Under the pieces are notes generated by a model. It saw only the letters and a list, made by a program, of their open reading frames with translations. It did not search any database and had not been told where the DNA came from. A stretch of 34,267 bases of DNA from Gammaproteobacteria bacterium. GTDB taxonomy: Bacteria; Pseudomonadota; Gammaproteobacteria; Arenicellales; Poriferihabitantaceae. Positions 17,139 to 25,812 of the stretch are shown in pieces (the first letter of the stretch is position 1; every line of letters begins with the position of its first letter). Location: assembly GCA_022822625.1 (NCBI GenBank), contig JAJEAV010000056.1, positions 1-34,267 of the forward strand. Direction: 5' to 3'. The position numbers and the translations under genes were made by a program.

Positions 17139-18385
17139 GTCGGGACGAATCCGTGATTTTCGATAACCTCCTGATCCTCGCTGGCGCCGGTATCATCGCG
17201 GGTGGTGCATACCTTTTGGGCCGTTACCGCAACATTCCTGCCAAGCCCCATCCAGAGTCTTCGAATTTCGAGTCGTCTCAAGGTGAATTGCAGGATGATC
17301 ATGCGTTCGTAAATGGAGAGACCGGGAAAACCGCAGCCCCGCCCGAGGACTTTAGCGACAATGTTTCATGGCTGCCCGATGCCATTACGATCCTTGACCA
17401 TGACCTGAATCTGATCTGGGGTAACAGCATGGCGGAAACATGGTTCGGATTCTCCAATTCCGGGCATGCGCACAGCGATTTCACCGAACTGGTCAAGTCT
17501 AGTGAAATCAGGGAATTTCTCCTGGGGAAAGGGTATCCTGAATCTCTTGAATGTTTCTCTCCAGAAAATCCCGACATAGCCCTGAGATTACGCTTTCTAC
17601 CATACAAAAACCGTCAGTACCTGCTGCAGGCGCGAGACATAACACGGATCAAGGCACTCGAAAACATACGTCGAGACTTCATTGCAAACGCATCCCATGA
17701 ACTACGGACACCCGTCAGCATACTGTATGGCTATCTGGAGATGATGTCCGAGAAAAAAGGTTCCGGCATTTCCTCAGAGTGGCGGCAGGCCATCAAGCAT
17801 ATGCATAAGCAGACCATTCGGATCAAGCAGATTATCGAAGACATGAGCATGCTGACGAGACTTGAGAGTCCGAAAACCCCAAACCCGCCTGAAGCACTCG
17901 ACATGGGTGAATTGATTGAATCTACCTCAAACAATGCAGGAGCACTAAGCGGGAAAGGTTCCCACTCAATCCTGACCAAGGTCAATGCCAACTACGACCT
18001 GTTGGGGAACCGGTCGGAAATCGAGAGTCTGGTTTCCAATCTGGTCAGCAATGCAATCCACTATACACCTGCCAAGGGCAGGATCACCATCAAATGGGAT
18101 GTCAAGTCGTCGGGGGGCACGTTGTCGATTGCAGATACGGGGATTGGCATCGAAAAACAGGAACTGTCTCGAATTACCGAGCGTTTTTACCGGATTGATT
18201 CAAGCCGCTCCCGCAATACCAGCGGAACCGGCCTCGGACTTGCCATAGTGAATCATATCGTGAACAGGAACAATGCCAGACTCCGTATCAAGAGCATTCC
18301 CCAGAAAGGCAGTGTTTTTTCAGTGACCTTTCCGAGGTCACGCATTCAGCCAAACAATCGGAGTACAGACCTGTTGCTCGGTTAA
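17135..18385 (+). CDS. phoR: Phosphate regulon sensor histidine kinase PhoR
   Basis: PhoR phosphorylates PhoB when the Pst transporter reports low phosphate. The protein has 416 residues with one N-terminal membrane span (about residues 10-29, LLILAGAGIIAGGAYLLG), a PAS-like region (about 75-170), the HisKA box with the phosphorylated His188 in FIANASHELRTPVSIL, and a HATPase domain with the N box NLVSNAIHYTP, then DTGIGI, FYRID and GTGLGLAIVNHI. The start is probably the TTG at 17135, which overlaps the phoB stop as TTGA; a GTG at 17153 is an alternative. Translation is likely coupled to phoB. Only one membrane span is seen, with almost no periplasmic part, as expected for a kinase that senses through PstB and PhoU. 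Confidence 0.93.
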   Translation: MSRDESVIFDNLLILAGAGIIAGGAYLLGRYRNIPAKPHPESSNFESSQGELQDDHAFVNGETGKTAAPPEDFSDNVSWLPDAITILDHDLNLIWGNSMAETWFGFSNSGHAHSDFTELVKSSEIREFLLGKGYPESLECFSPENPDIALRLRFLPYKNRQYLLQARDITRIKALENIRRDFIANASHELRTPVSILYGYLEMMSEKKGSGISSEWRQAIKHMHKQTIRIKQIIEDMSMLTRLESPKTPNPPEALDMGELIESTSNNAGALSGKGSHSILTKVNANYDLLGNRSEIESLVSNLVSNAIHYTPAKGRITIKWDVKSSGGTLSIADTGIGIEKQELSRITERFYRIDSSRSRNTSGTGLGLAIVNHIVNRNNARLRIKSIPQKGSVFSVTFPRSRIQPNNRSTDLLLG

Positions 18386-18622
18386 TCCTGCCTTGAAGCT
18401 GTTGATGCAGTTTCCATGTGAGTGTTCCATCTCTCGGAATCTGTTCATCGACCACCAAATGATCATCAGCGGAAAAATATGGCCGGTCGGCCCAGATGCG
18501 ATACCTCGCTGGACATTTCCTTCATGGTCATTCTTCATGAGGCATAATCATCAATTGTAATATTGGTCAACTAATGACAGAATCCGCTCAAAACCCAATC
18601 AAACATGTGAGGCAGTAGATCA

Positions 18623-19456
18623 ATGACAAAAGATATTCTTCCCGACTTCAAACGAGATGGTTACCTTTTTCCGCTTGATGTGCTTGATGAGCAGACAACG
18701 ACAAAATGCCGAGATCACCTGCTGGAAATCATTGACAGTCCAAATGCATCGAAACTGGGTAATCGTGGACAGCTCAACAACCTGCATGTTTTCTCCCCTT
18801 ATGTCAATGAAATCATACGAATGCCAGAAATTCTGCGTACTGTTGAGCAAATTATCGGACCGGATATTCTGGTATGGTCAACCAGCGTTTTCCGAAAGGA
18901 TGCACAGTCGAACGCCTTTGTATCCTGGCATCAGGACCTCACTTACTGGGGACTCAGTAGCGATCAGGAAGTCTCGGCATGGCTGGCCTTGAGCGAAGTC
19001 AACGAAGCAAACGGATGCATGAAGTTTCTTCCTGGGTCACATCATCTGGGACAGCTCCCGCATGAGGATATTACAGATTCGGAAAACCTGCTGACCCGGG
19101 GTCAAAAAGTCTCTATTGAAATCGATGATTCAAAAGCAGTGAAGGTTGAACTACAGCCGGGCCAGGCTTCTCTTCACCATGGCTATCTCCTGCATAGTTC
19201 GGGACCGAACCAGACGGAAAAACCGCGTTTAGGAATGGTCATCACCTATCTTTCCACATCGGTTTTCCAGACCAAGTCGCCGATTGACTATGCCATGCTG
19301 GTTCAGGGCTCGGATAAATACCGGCATTTCAGAAACATTCCCATGCCAACCGTGCTGTTTGATGCCGACAGCATGGCCTTTCACAAGCAAATGCTCGTGA
19401 ACCTGAATGAAGTGCTATATGATGGTGCAGAGAACAGGGAATCCGCGCTCGTATAG
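18623..19456 (+). CDS. Phytanoyl-CoA dioxygenase (PhyH) family Fe(II)/2-oxoglutarate oxygenase
   Basis: This family hydroxylates varied small molecules using Fe(II), O2 and 2-oxoglutarate. The 277-residue protein shows the iron triad: His103 and Asp105 in VSWHQDLTYW and the distal His191 in GYLLHSSGPN, followed by a likely 2-oxoglutarate-binding Arg in KPRLGMVITYLS. The Asp is retained, so it should hydroxylate rather than halogenate. The segment AWLALSEVNEANGCMKFLPG is a PhyH hallmark. It lies between phoR and pstS, near a kinase-like gene on the opposite strand. Relatives of this fold (PhnY, TmpA) hydroxylate organophosphonates, so a role in organophosphorus use is possible, but no PhnZ partner is present. 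A GAGG motif precedes the ATG. Substrate unknown. Confidence 0.88.
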   Translation: MTKDILPDFKRDGYLFPLDVLDEQTTTKCRDHLLEIIDSPNASKLGNRGQLNNLHVFSPYVNEIIRMPEILRTVEQIIGPDILVWSTSVFRKDAQSNAFVSWHQDLTYWGLSSDQEVSAWLALSEVNEANGCMKFLPGSHHLGQLPHEDITDSENLLTRGQKVSIEIDDSKAVKVELQPGQASLHHGYLLHSSGPNQTEKPRLGMVITYLSTSVFQTKSPIDYAMLVQGSDKYRHFRNIPMPTVLFDADSMAFHKQMLVNLNEVLYDGAENRESALV

Positions 19457-19564
19457 ATCAAGATCGAATTCAAACGGATAATCCTTCTCGACCATCATGC
19501 TGGGGACTGGGATTGCACTGATTTTCCTGCATCATAATATCTACAGTCCACCAGACATCCCCAA

Positions 19565-20449
19565 TCATGCCTGACTCAACGCCATAAACTCACTCAAGGC
19601 CGTTTCATATCGACGCAGGTTTTCCTCGGTATAGGTTCGATAATCGAAATCAAGTTCGGAGTGAATCTCTGAAACCATGCTCCACATGCTCTCCCGGAGC
19701 AGCGATGCGCATTTCATGGCCTGATAGGAAACCCAACGCTGCTCACCAAGCACCTCCCCGAAATATTCCTCAAGCATCCAGGTTTCCTGGGCAGGATTCA
19801 GCGAATTGTTTGAAGCAAGACCACCGAGGTCAAACAAGGGACTATTAAACCCCCCATAATCATAATCGATCAACCATAACCGTTTCCCATCATCAATGAA
19901 ATTTGCCGCAAGCAGGTCATTGTGTCCAAACACGATTTCAACCGGGCCCACGACCTGTTCCAGCATCTCTGAACTGTCCATCAGGTCAGGGAGTCTCGGA
20001 ACCATGCGGCTTCCACCTTCAGCAAGTAGACCCGCATAATTTCGAATGACCTGGAAAACCCAGAAAATCATGGTATTGCCCCGAAAATACTGAGGAACCT
20101 TTCGATGACATGTTCGAACAAGCGGGACAATGGCTTCCAGATATTTATCCTGTTGCACATCCTGCTCCGTTAACGTTCGACCCTGAATAAATTCGAGCAC
20201 CATAATTCCTGGTCGTGCTTCGATGACCTCGGGGGAAATTCCTGCTTCATGGGCAGCTCGGCTAGCTTCGACTTCGTGAGCACGAACTATACCGTGAACA
20301 GGAACATCTTCACCGACCCTGACAAAGTAATCCCGACCTCTGTCATGGACAAGAAAGTTTGCATTAGTCAATCCTCCATCAATTGGCTGAGGGTTCACGG
20401 GACCTTTCCATATATCCAACTGTTTGACCTTATTCAAATTTTTATTCAT
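19565..20449 (-). CDS. Choline/ethanolamine kinase-like (LicA/APH fold) phosphotransferase
   Basis: The protein has about 294 residues in the aminoglycoside phosphotransferase/choline kinase fold. It has an N-terminal lobe with GGLTNANFLV (the typical glycine-rich loop of LicA-type kinases) and YFVRVGED. The catalytic Brenner motif is FGHNDLLAANFI, and the second metal site is LIDYDYGGFNSPLFDLG. The predicted reaction is ATP-dependent phosphorylation of a small alcohol such as choline, ethanolamine or a sugar. The ATG at 20447-20449 is preferred; the frame extends to a TTG at 20473. It is divergent from pstS, and its upstream region is shared with the Pho-box-like repeat, so it could also respond to phosphate (inference). 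Confidence 0.85.
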   Translation of the reverse strand: MNKNLNKVKQLDIWKGPVNPQPIDGGLTNANFLVHDRGRDYFVRVGEDVPVHGIVRAHEVEASRAAHEAGISPEVIEARPGIMVLEFIQGRTLTEQDVQQDKYLEAIVPLVRTCHRKVPQYFRGNTMIFWVFQVIRNYAGLLAEGGSRMVPRLPDLMDSSEMLEQVVGPVEIVFGHNDLLAANFIDDGKRLWLIDYDYGGFNSPLFDLGGLASNNSLNPAQETWMLEEYFGEVLGEQRWVSYQAMKCASLLRESMWSMVSEIHSELDFDYRTYTEENLRRYETALSEFMALSQA

Positions 20450-20529
20450 ATCAAAGCCCAATATGTCAATCAAAAAAGAATGGCATCAAACCCAGAACTA
20501 CAGGGTTTGCAACAAAACATAAACCAATG

Positions 20530-20558
20530 AGTAACATTTCAGTAACAAACAAGCTACA
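20530..20558 (+). promoter_or_regulatory. Pho-box-like triple repeat upstream of pstS
   Basis: AGTAACA occurs at 20530-20536 and exactly again at 20541-20547, separated by TTTC. A weaker third unit, AGCTACA, is at 20552-20558. This gives 7-bp units every 11 bp, which is the layout PhoB dimers recognise (7-bp direct repeats with 4-bp spacers). It sits 45 nt before the pstS ATG and about 80 bp from the divergent kinase gene. Unit sequence resembles CTGTCAT/CTGTAAC-type boxes in part. Confidence 0.7.
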
Positions 20559-20602
20559 CAATCTCATCTCGAATTTTCCATTTCAGTTTCTATGGAGTAA
20601 AC

Positions 20603-21643
20603 ATGAAAAACATCTCAAAAATTTTATTCATCGGAGTTGCCATCGGCGCTTTCGGTATCGTCAACGCTGCCAGGGATAATATCCAGATTGTCGGTTCTTC
20701 GACAGTGTACCCCTTTGCCACGGTTGTTGCTGAAACCTTCGGAAAAACCACCGATTTCAGGACCCCAGTAATTGAGTCGACGGGATCTGGTGGCGGAATG
20801 AAGCTGTTTTGCGCTGGCGTTGGCCCTGAACATCCGGATATCACCAATGCTTCCCGGCGCATGAAATCTTCAGAATTCGAGAAATGCCTGGCGAACGGTG
20901 TAACTGATATCATTGAAGTCAAGGTCGGCTATGACGGTATTGTGCTTGGTAATTTTAGTCAATCCGATCAACTTCAAGTTACCCGGAAAGACATTTTCCT
21001 GGCATTGGCGAAGGATGTTCCCAGCCCGGACGGAAGCGAAACCCTAATTCCCAACCCGCATGAAACCTGGAAAGATGTAAATCCTGATCTGCCAGCAATC
21101 AAAATCGAGGTGCTTGGGCCGCCTCCAACATCCGGTACTCGTGATGCATTCGCTGAATTGGCTCTCGAAGGCGGATGCAAGGCTTTTGACTGGGTCAAGG
21201 CCATGCGCAAATCAGACAAGAGTGCCTACAAGGCAGTTTGTCATACAATCCGGGAAGATGGTGCATACATTGAGTCCGGTGAAAATGATAATCTGATTGT
21301 TCAAAAGCTTCGTGAAAATCCGAAAGCCTTCGGTGTTTTCGGTTTCAGCTTCCTGGATCAAAACTCTGATGTTATTCAGGGATCTCCAATTGATGGTATT
21401 GCCCCGGAATTCGAGAATATTGCTGATGGATCATATCCTGTATCGCGACCGCTCTACTTTTATGCGAAAAAGGCACACATTGGCGTGATTCCGGGCATCC
21501 AGGAATATCTCAATGCCTTTACTGCCGAGTCTGCCTGGGGTGTCGAAGGGTACCTGACCGACAAAGGGCTGATCCCCATGCCTGATGATGAACGCTCCAA
21601 ATTTGGAAACGACGCGGCAAATCTAACTCCTATGACTATGTGA
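20603..21643 (+). CDS. pstS: Phosphate-binding periplasmic protein PstS
   Basis: PstS binds inorganic phosphate in the periplasm and hands it to PstCA. The 346-residue protein begins with a Sec signal peptide (ILFIGVAIGAFGIVNA, cleavage near residue 22). It has the phosphate-contact segments IVGSSTVYPFA and ESTGSGGGMKLFC, then TNASRRMK and GPPPTSGTRDAFAEL. The length is normal. A good GGAG lies 6 nt before the ATG, and a Pho-box-like repeat lies further upstream. An inverted repeat and an IS relic follow, separating it from pstC by about 945 nt instead of the usual short gap. PstS is often made in excess over the permease, which a barrier here would allow. Confidence 0.95.
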   Translation: MKNISKILFIGVAIGAFGIVNAARDNIQIVGSSTVYPFATVVAETFGKTTDFRTPVIESTGSGGGMKLFCAGVGPEHPDITNASRRMKSSEFEKCLANGVTDIIEVKVGYDGIVLGNFSQSDQLQVTRKDIFLALAKDVPSPDGSETLIPNPHETWKDVNPDLPAIKIEVLGPPPTSGTRDAFAELALEGGCKAFDWVKAMRKSDKSAYKAVCHTIREDGAYIESGENDNLIVQKLRENPKAFGVFGFSFLDQNSDVIQGSPIDGIAPEFENIADGSYPVSRPLYFYAKKAHIGVIPGIQEYLNAFTAESAWGVEGYLTDKGLIPMPDDERSKFGNDAANLTPMTM

Positions 21644-21662
21644 TTGAAGCAAGTTCTACCGT

Positions 21663-21718
21663 CTGCCCGAATCCTTAAATAGAGGTTTTTCCGCTCATGC
21701 GGTCCAGGATTTGGGCAG
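21663..21718. repeat. Large inverted repeat after pstS
   Basis: CTGCCCGAATCCT (21663-21675) pairs with AGGATTTGGGCAG (21706-21718) at 12 of 13 positions, enclosing an inner CCGC/GCGG hairpin. It lies 19 nt after the pstS stop. It may stabilise or end the pstS transcript, or mark the outer end of the adjacent IS relic. No T run follows on the plus strand. Confidence 0.5.
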
Positions 21719-21727
21719 TCGGGGTGA

Positions 21728-22420
21728 TCAGGACAGTCTGCAGTTCCGTAGTAGCATCCACAGTGTCCGGTCGAGCAGTCCCCGGTCGGCAGGCCCGACC
21801 TTCAGGATTCGCTGCCGGACATGTTGGACGACCCGGCCAGCCATTGCGTAGAGTCGGTGTCGGAAGGTGACAGCTCGCTTCCCGTACCATGAGGCAGGCA
21901 GTTGCTGGCGCATCGGGCAGAGCGGGTTGCAGGCCAGGGCGCTCAGCATCAGGTATGCCGCATTGGCCCGGAATCCGCTACCGGGCAGGCGTGCGCCACT
22001 GAAGTTGATGCGACATTCCTTCAAGCGGTTCTCCGAGCGTCAGAGCGCCGGTTGTATCACTGTGTGATCTCATGGTCGTCCCAGCCTTCCAGGTCGAAGC
22101 CGGTGGTAATCACTCGAAAGACGTATCGGTCATTCTGGGCACTTTGCCGGTCGACCGAATACAGGTTCCGGTCCTGCATCTTGATCTCGACCTGCATGGG
22201 CTGATCCGGGTCTTTCGGTCCGGGCTTTTCCACCCCCTTCCTCTGCACCACCAGGCACAAGGCCTCCGGAATCTCGCCCATGACCTGCACGGTACGGGCA
22301 TCATCCGGCCAACAATCTTTCCGGGTCCTGGCTACTCAAGGGCGTTGCAGGTACCATGAGGCCTGCACGGGAAGTGAAGTCATGATGGCTTTTTGCGGTC
22401 TTGTGCTGTAGGATGTTCAT
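21728..22420 (-). pseudogene. IS1380-type transposase relic
   Basis: This is the minus-strand remains of a transposase gene inserted between pstS and pstC. The N terminus from the ATG at 22420 reads HKTAKSHHDF and FTSRAGLMVP, typical of the start of IS1380-type transposases. After about 30 codons the sequence jumps to the C-terminal half (NDRYVFRVITTGFDLEGW, YNRRSDA, ENRLKECRINFSG, ANAAYLMLSALACN, RLYAMAGRVVQHVRQRILKV), so a large central part with catalytic residues is missing. There is also an in-frame TGA after HEITQ and a frameshift just before ENRLKEC near 22050. It cannot be functional. Element ends are uncertain. Confidence 0.82.
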
Positions 22421-22452
22421 GTGGCCTTGTTCTCTCGGGGCTGGTAAATCTG

Positions 22453-22469
22453 TTCACCCGATGGGTGAA
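22453..22469. repeat. Perfect 7-bp palindrome between IS relic and pstC
   Basis: TTCACCC-GAT-GGGTGAA is a perfect inverted repeat. It lies just outside the 5' end of the transposase relic and about 120 nt before pstC. It could be part of the element's terminal region or an operator; no T run follows it. Confidence 0.45.
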
Positions 22470-22588
22470 GGTGAAAAAACACTGTTCCATCATTAATACC
22501 CTGACTTAACAAGGCTTTTTTCTTTTTGCTTTTTCCTGATTCCTGTTTAAGGATTAGGGGTCTGAATCATCAAGAACCTGTCAACAGA

Positions 22589-23593
22589 ATGACCATTCTT
22601 TCCATACTCTTCGTTCTCTTTATCATTGCGCCAATCTGCATGCTGATTGCGTTGAGTCTTGCAAAAAGGAATCGGGTATTGCGAAATCATGTTGAGAAGG
22701 TCATCAAGACATTTCTGATTTCCTGTGCCTGTCTCGCCATCTTCACCACGATCGGCATTGTGCTCTCCGTTTTGTTCGAGTCGATACGCTTTTTCCGGGT
22801 CGTACCCATCACCGATTTCCTTTTTGGGCTGCAGTGGTCTCCTCAAATGGCGATTCGCGAAGATCAGGTTGGGTCATCGGGTGCGTTCGGAGCAGTGCCA
22901 CTGTTTGCGGGTACATTCCTGATCACGATTATCGCCATGCTGGTGGCCGTGCCTCTTGGCCTGATGTCGGCGATCTATCTTTCGGAATATGCAACCGACA
23001 AAATCCGGGCATTTGCCAAACCGACTCTGGAAATTCTTGCCGGAATTCCAACAGTGGTGTACGGATTTTTTGCCGCACTGACCGTTGCGCCACTGATTCG
23101 GGACAATCTTGAGACCTTTGGTCTCGACGTATCAAGTGAAAGTGCCCTGGCTGCCGGAATCGTCATGGGGGTGATGATCCTGCCTTTCGTATCTTCCCTC
23201 TCGGATGATGTCATTAATGCTGTTCCGCAGTCCCTGAGAGACGGTTCATACGGTCTTGGTGCTACCTCTTCGGAAACCGTCAGACGGGTAGTTCTTCCCG
23301 CAGCCTTGCCCGGTATTGTCGGAAGTATACTGCTTGCTGTCTCAAGGGCCATTGGCGAGACCATGATCGTGGTCATGGCCGCAGGGCTGTCTGCTAACCT
23401 GACTGCCAATCCGTTCGAGTCTGTAACCACGGTGACTGTCCAGATCGTAACCCTTCTGGTCGGTGATCAGGAATTCGACAGTCCAAAAACCCTGGCGGCA
23501 TTTGCTCTGGGTTTGACCCTTTTTGCGGTCACGCTCCTGTTAAACGCAATTGCGCTTCATGTGGTCAGAAAATACAGGGAGCAGTACGAGTAA
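22589..23593 (+). CDS. pstC: Phosphate ABC transporter permease PstC (N terminus possibly shortened)
   Basis: PstC is one of two inner-membrane permease subunits of the phosphate importer. From the ATG at 22589 it has 334 residues. Spans are visible at about 1-24, 40-64 and 105-130, with more to the C terminus. The ABC permease core includes FGAVPLFAGTFLITIIAM and the coupling segment LGATSSETVRRVVLPAALPG, then SRAIGETMIVVMAAG. The FLFGLQWSPQ region matches the PstC type that pairs with DUF3333-bearing PstA. Members of that type are usually well over 400 residues, with extra N-terminal spans, so the IS event may have removed about 100 residues. No strong ribosome-binding site is seen before the ATG. 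pstA starts 1 nt after its stop. Confidence 0.88.
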   Translation: MTILSILFVLFIIAPICMLIALSLAKRNRVLRNHVEKVIKTFLISCACLAIFTTIGIVLSVLFESIRFFRVVPITDFLFGLQWSPQMAIREDQVGSSGAFGAVPLFAGTFLITIIAMLVAVPLGLMSAIYLSEYATDKIRAFAKPTLEILAGIPTVVYGFFAALTVAPLIRDNLETFGLDVSSESALAAGIVMGVMILPFVSSLSDDVINAVPQSLRDGSYGLGATSSETVRRVVLPAALPGIVGSILLAVSRAIGETMIVVMAAGLSANLTANPFESVTTVTVQIVTLLVGDQEFDSPKTLAAFALGLTLFAVTLLLNAIALHVVRKYREQYE

Positions 23594-23594
23594 A

Positions 23595-24863
23595 ATGAAT
23601 CAGGTTGCATTGATACAACGAGGGTTGGCCCGGCGCTACCGCTTGGAAAAGCGTTTCAAGACGTATGGACTGACTGCAATTGTCTGTAGCGTAGCCTTTC
23701 TGGTATTTCTGTTGGGCACCACCTTCCTGAACGGCTATACCGCTTTACTGCAAACCTACATCGCAGTTGATATCACCATTTTGGATTCTGACTTTGATGG
23801 CGACCCGAGTGAGGACTTGCTGTCGAAAGGCGACTATTCCGGCATCATCAAAAGATCATTGCGTGAAGCATTTCCAGAAGCCACCAAAAGAAAGGAAAAA
23901 TCGGAACTGTATAGGCTGATCAGCAGTGGTGCCCAGTATGATTTGCGAGAGAAGGTTGTCGACAACCCTGAATTGGTCGGGCAAACCGCTACATTCTGGT
24001 TGTTAGCCGATGATGAGGTTGATGTCTACATGAAGGGGCGAATTGATCCCACCATCCCCGAGAAGAAACGTCGCCTCAAGGATCGATCCATTGCATGGAT
24101 CGAACAATTGCGGAATCAGGGTCGCATCAAAAGAAACTTCAATATCCTGTTTTTCACCAACGGCGACTCAAGGGAGCCGGAACAGGCCGGTATTCTAGGT
24201 GCCGTGGTAGGATCAGTATTTACGATTCTGGTTACCATGCTACTTGCCTTTCCAATTGGTGTAGCCGCGGCAATCTATCTTCAGGAGTTTGCCAGGAAAA
24301 ACCGCTTCACGGATTTGATTGAAGTCAATATCAACAATCTGGCTGCAGTACCCTCGATTATTTTCGGGTTGCTTGGCCTTGCGATCTTTCTGAATTTCTT
24401 TCACATGCCGCGTTCCATACCGTTGGTCGGAGGCATGGTTCTGGCGTTGATGACCTTGCCAACGATCATTATCAGTTCTCGCGCCGCTCTGGGTGCCGTA
24501 CCGCCGAGTATTCGCGAAGCTGCACTTGGAGTCGGCGCATCGCCGGTTCAGACAGTCCTGCATCATGTTTTGCCATTGGCCATGCCCGGCATGCTGACCG
24601 GGACCATTATCGGGCTGGCTCAGGCATTGGGTGAGACCGCACCTTTGCTGGTGATCGGAATGGTTGCCTTTATTGTCGATATACCGAGTTCACCGATGGA
24701 TCCGGGAACCGCCCTTCCCGTACAAATCTATCTCTGGGCAGACAGTCCCGAAAGAGCGTTTGTGGAGAGAACCTCGGCAGCGATCATGACTCTGTTACTA
24801 TTTCTGATCGCCATCAATGGATTAATTGTTCTCTTACGCAAGAAATTTGAAAGACGCTGGTAA
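23595..24863 (+). CDS. pstA: Phosphate ABC transporter permease PstA (DUF3333 type)
   Basis: PstA is the second permease subunit. From the ATG at 23595 it has 422 residues. An N-terminal span (about 27-48, LTAIVCSVAFLVFLLGTTFL) is followed by a long hydrophilic periplasmic domain (about 50-195) of the DUF3333 kind, known mostly from alphaproteobacterial-type PstA. The permease core follows with GILGAVVGSVFTILVTMLLA, YLQEFARKNRF, AVPSIIFGLLGL, the coupling loop REAALGVGASPVQTVLHHVL and ALGETAPLLVIGM. The start 1 nt after the pstC stop implies coupled translation. The open frame upstream to 23550 overlaps pstC and is not used. Confidence 0.93.
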   Translation: MNQVALIQRGLARRYRLEKRFKTYGLTAIVCSVAFLVFLLGTTFLNGYTALLQTYIAVDITILDSDFDGDPSEDLLSKGDYSGIIKRSLREAFPEATKRKEKSELYRLISSGAQYDLREKVVDNPELVGQTATFWLLADDEVDVYMKGRIDPTIPEKKRRLKDRSIAWIEQLRNQGRIKRNFNILFFTNGDSREPEQAGILGAVVGSVFTILVTMLLAFPIGVAAAIYLQEFARKNRFTDLIEVNINNLAAVPSIIFGLLGLAIFLNFFHMPRSIPLVGGMVLALMTLPTIIISSRAALGAVPPSIREAALGVGASPVQTVLHHVLPLAMPGMLTGTIIGLAQALGETAPLLVIGMVAFIVDIPSSPMDPGTALPVQIYLWADSPERAFVERTSAAIMTLLLFLIAINGLIVLLRKKFERRW

Positions 24864-24917
24864 TATTCGAGACTGACGATCCCCATATTCTCCGCAATCC
24901 AACTTCCGATACAACTC

Positions 24918-25778
24918 ATGAATCAGACAGCCATCGAATTTTCAAAGTCGATTGAACGGAACATTTCCGATGATCCGCTTAATGACCCAAACTACAAGAC
25001 CGTTGGCGAAGTCACGGTACCAAATGCCGCGATGACCACCAAAAACGTAGATGTGCATTATGGAGACAAGCAGGCAATTTTTAACGTATCCCTGGATGTC
25101 GGTAGGAACGAAGTACTGTCCATGATCGGCCCCTCGGGCTGTGGAAAATCGACATTCATCCGATGTCTGAACCGGATGAACGATACCATTGATAGCTGCC
25201 GGATTGAGGGGGATATACGACTTGATGGTGAAGATATCTACAGTCGAAATATGGATGTTGTATTGTTGAGGGCTCGAGTAGGCATGGTATTTCAGAAACC
25301 CAATCCTTTTCCGAAATCGATTTATGACAATGTCGCCTATGGGGTTAGTCTGCATGGCTTATCCAACAATAAATCTGAACTGGATGATATTGTTGAAGAT
25401 GCATTGAAGCGGGCAGGTCTATGGGATGAAGTTTCGGATCGTCTCAATCAACCCGGCACAGGGCTCTCCGGCGGCCAGCAGCAGCGTCTATGCATAGCGA
25501 GAGCGATAGCCATCAGTCCTGAAATCATCCTGATGGATGAGCCCTGCTCGGCACTTGATCCCATTGCGACAGCCAAGATCGAGGAATTGATTGACGAGTT
25601 GAGCCAGCGTTATTCCATCTGTATCGTGACTCATTCCATGCAACAGGCAGCACGAGTATCTCAACGGACTGCATACTTTCATCTTGGCAAGTTGATTGAG
25701 GTTGGCGCCACTGATATCATTTTCACCAATCCATCGCATCGGCTAACCGAGGGATATATTACCGGCCGTTTCGGTTGA
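24918..25778 (+). CDS. pstB: Phosphate ABC transporter ATPase PstB
   Basis: PstB is the cytoplasmic ATPase that drives PstCA. It has 286 residues. Walker A is GPSGCGKST at residues 71-79, the Q loop is in [22 protein letters not shown], the signature is [16 protein letters not shown], Walker B is [13 protein letters not shown], and the switch His is in [13 protein letters not shown]. The [11 protein letters not shown] segment is specific to phosphate importers. An N-terminal extension of about 35 residues precedes the usual start of the fold. It lies 54 nt after pstA and 34 nt before phoU, so the four genes probably share a transcript. No clear Shine-Dalgarno precedes the ATG. Confidence 0.96.
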   Translation: MNQTAIEFSKSIERNISDDPLNDPNYKTVGEVTVPNAAMTTKNVDVHYGDKQAIFNVSLDVGRNEVLSMIGPSGCGKSTFIRCLNRMNDTIDSCRIEGDIRLDGEDIYSRNMDVVLLRARVGMVFQKPNPFPKSIYDNVAYGVSLHGLSNNKSELDDIVEDALKRAGLWDEVSDRLNQPGTGLSGGQQQRLCIARAIAISPEIILMDEPCSALDPIATAKIEELIDELSQRYSICIVTHSMQQAARVSQRTAYFHLGKLIEVGATDIIFTNPSHRLTEGYITGRFG

Positions 25779-25812
25779 TTGTTATCACCGATAGGCAAAG
25801 GGAACCATTGTT

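Noticed and set aside
18500..18560. Repeated CTTCATG before the PhyH gene as a possible Pho-box
   Set aside because: The two copies are 13 bp apart rather than 11, and the units do not resemble the repeat before pstS.
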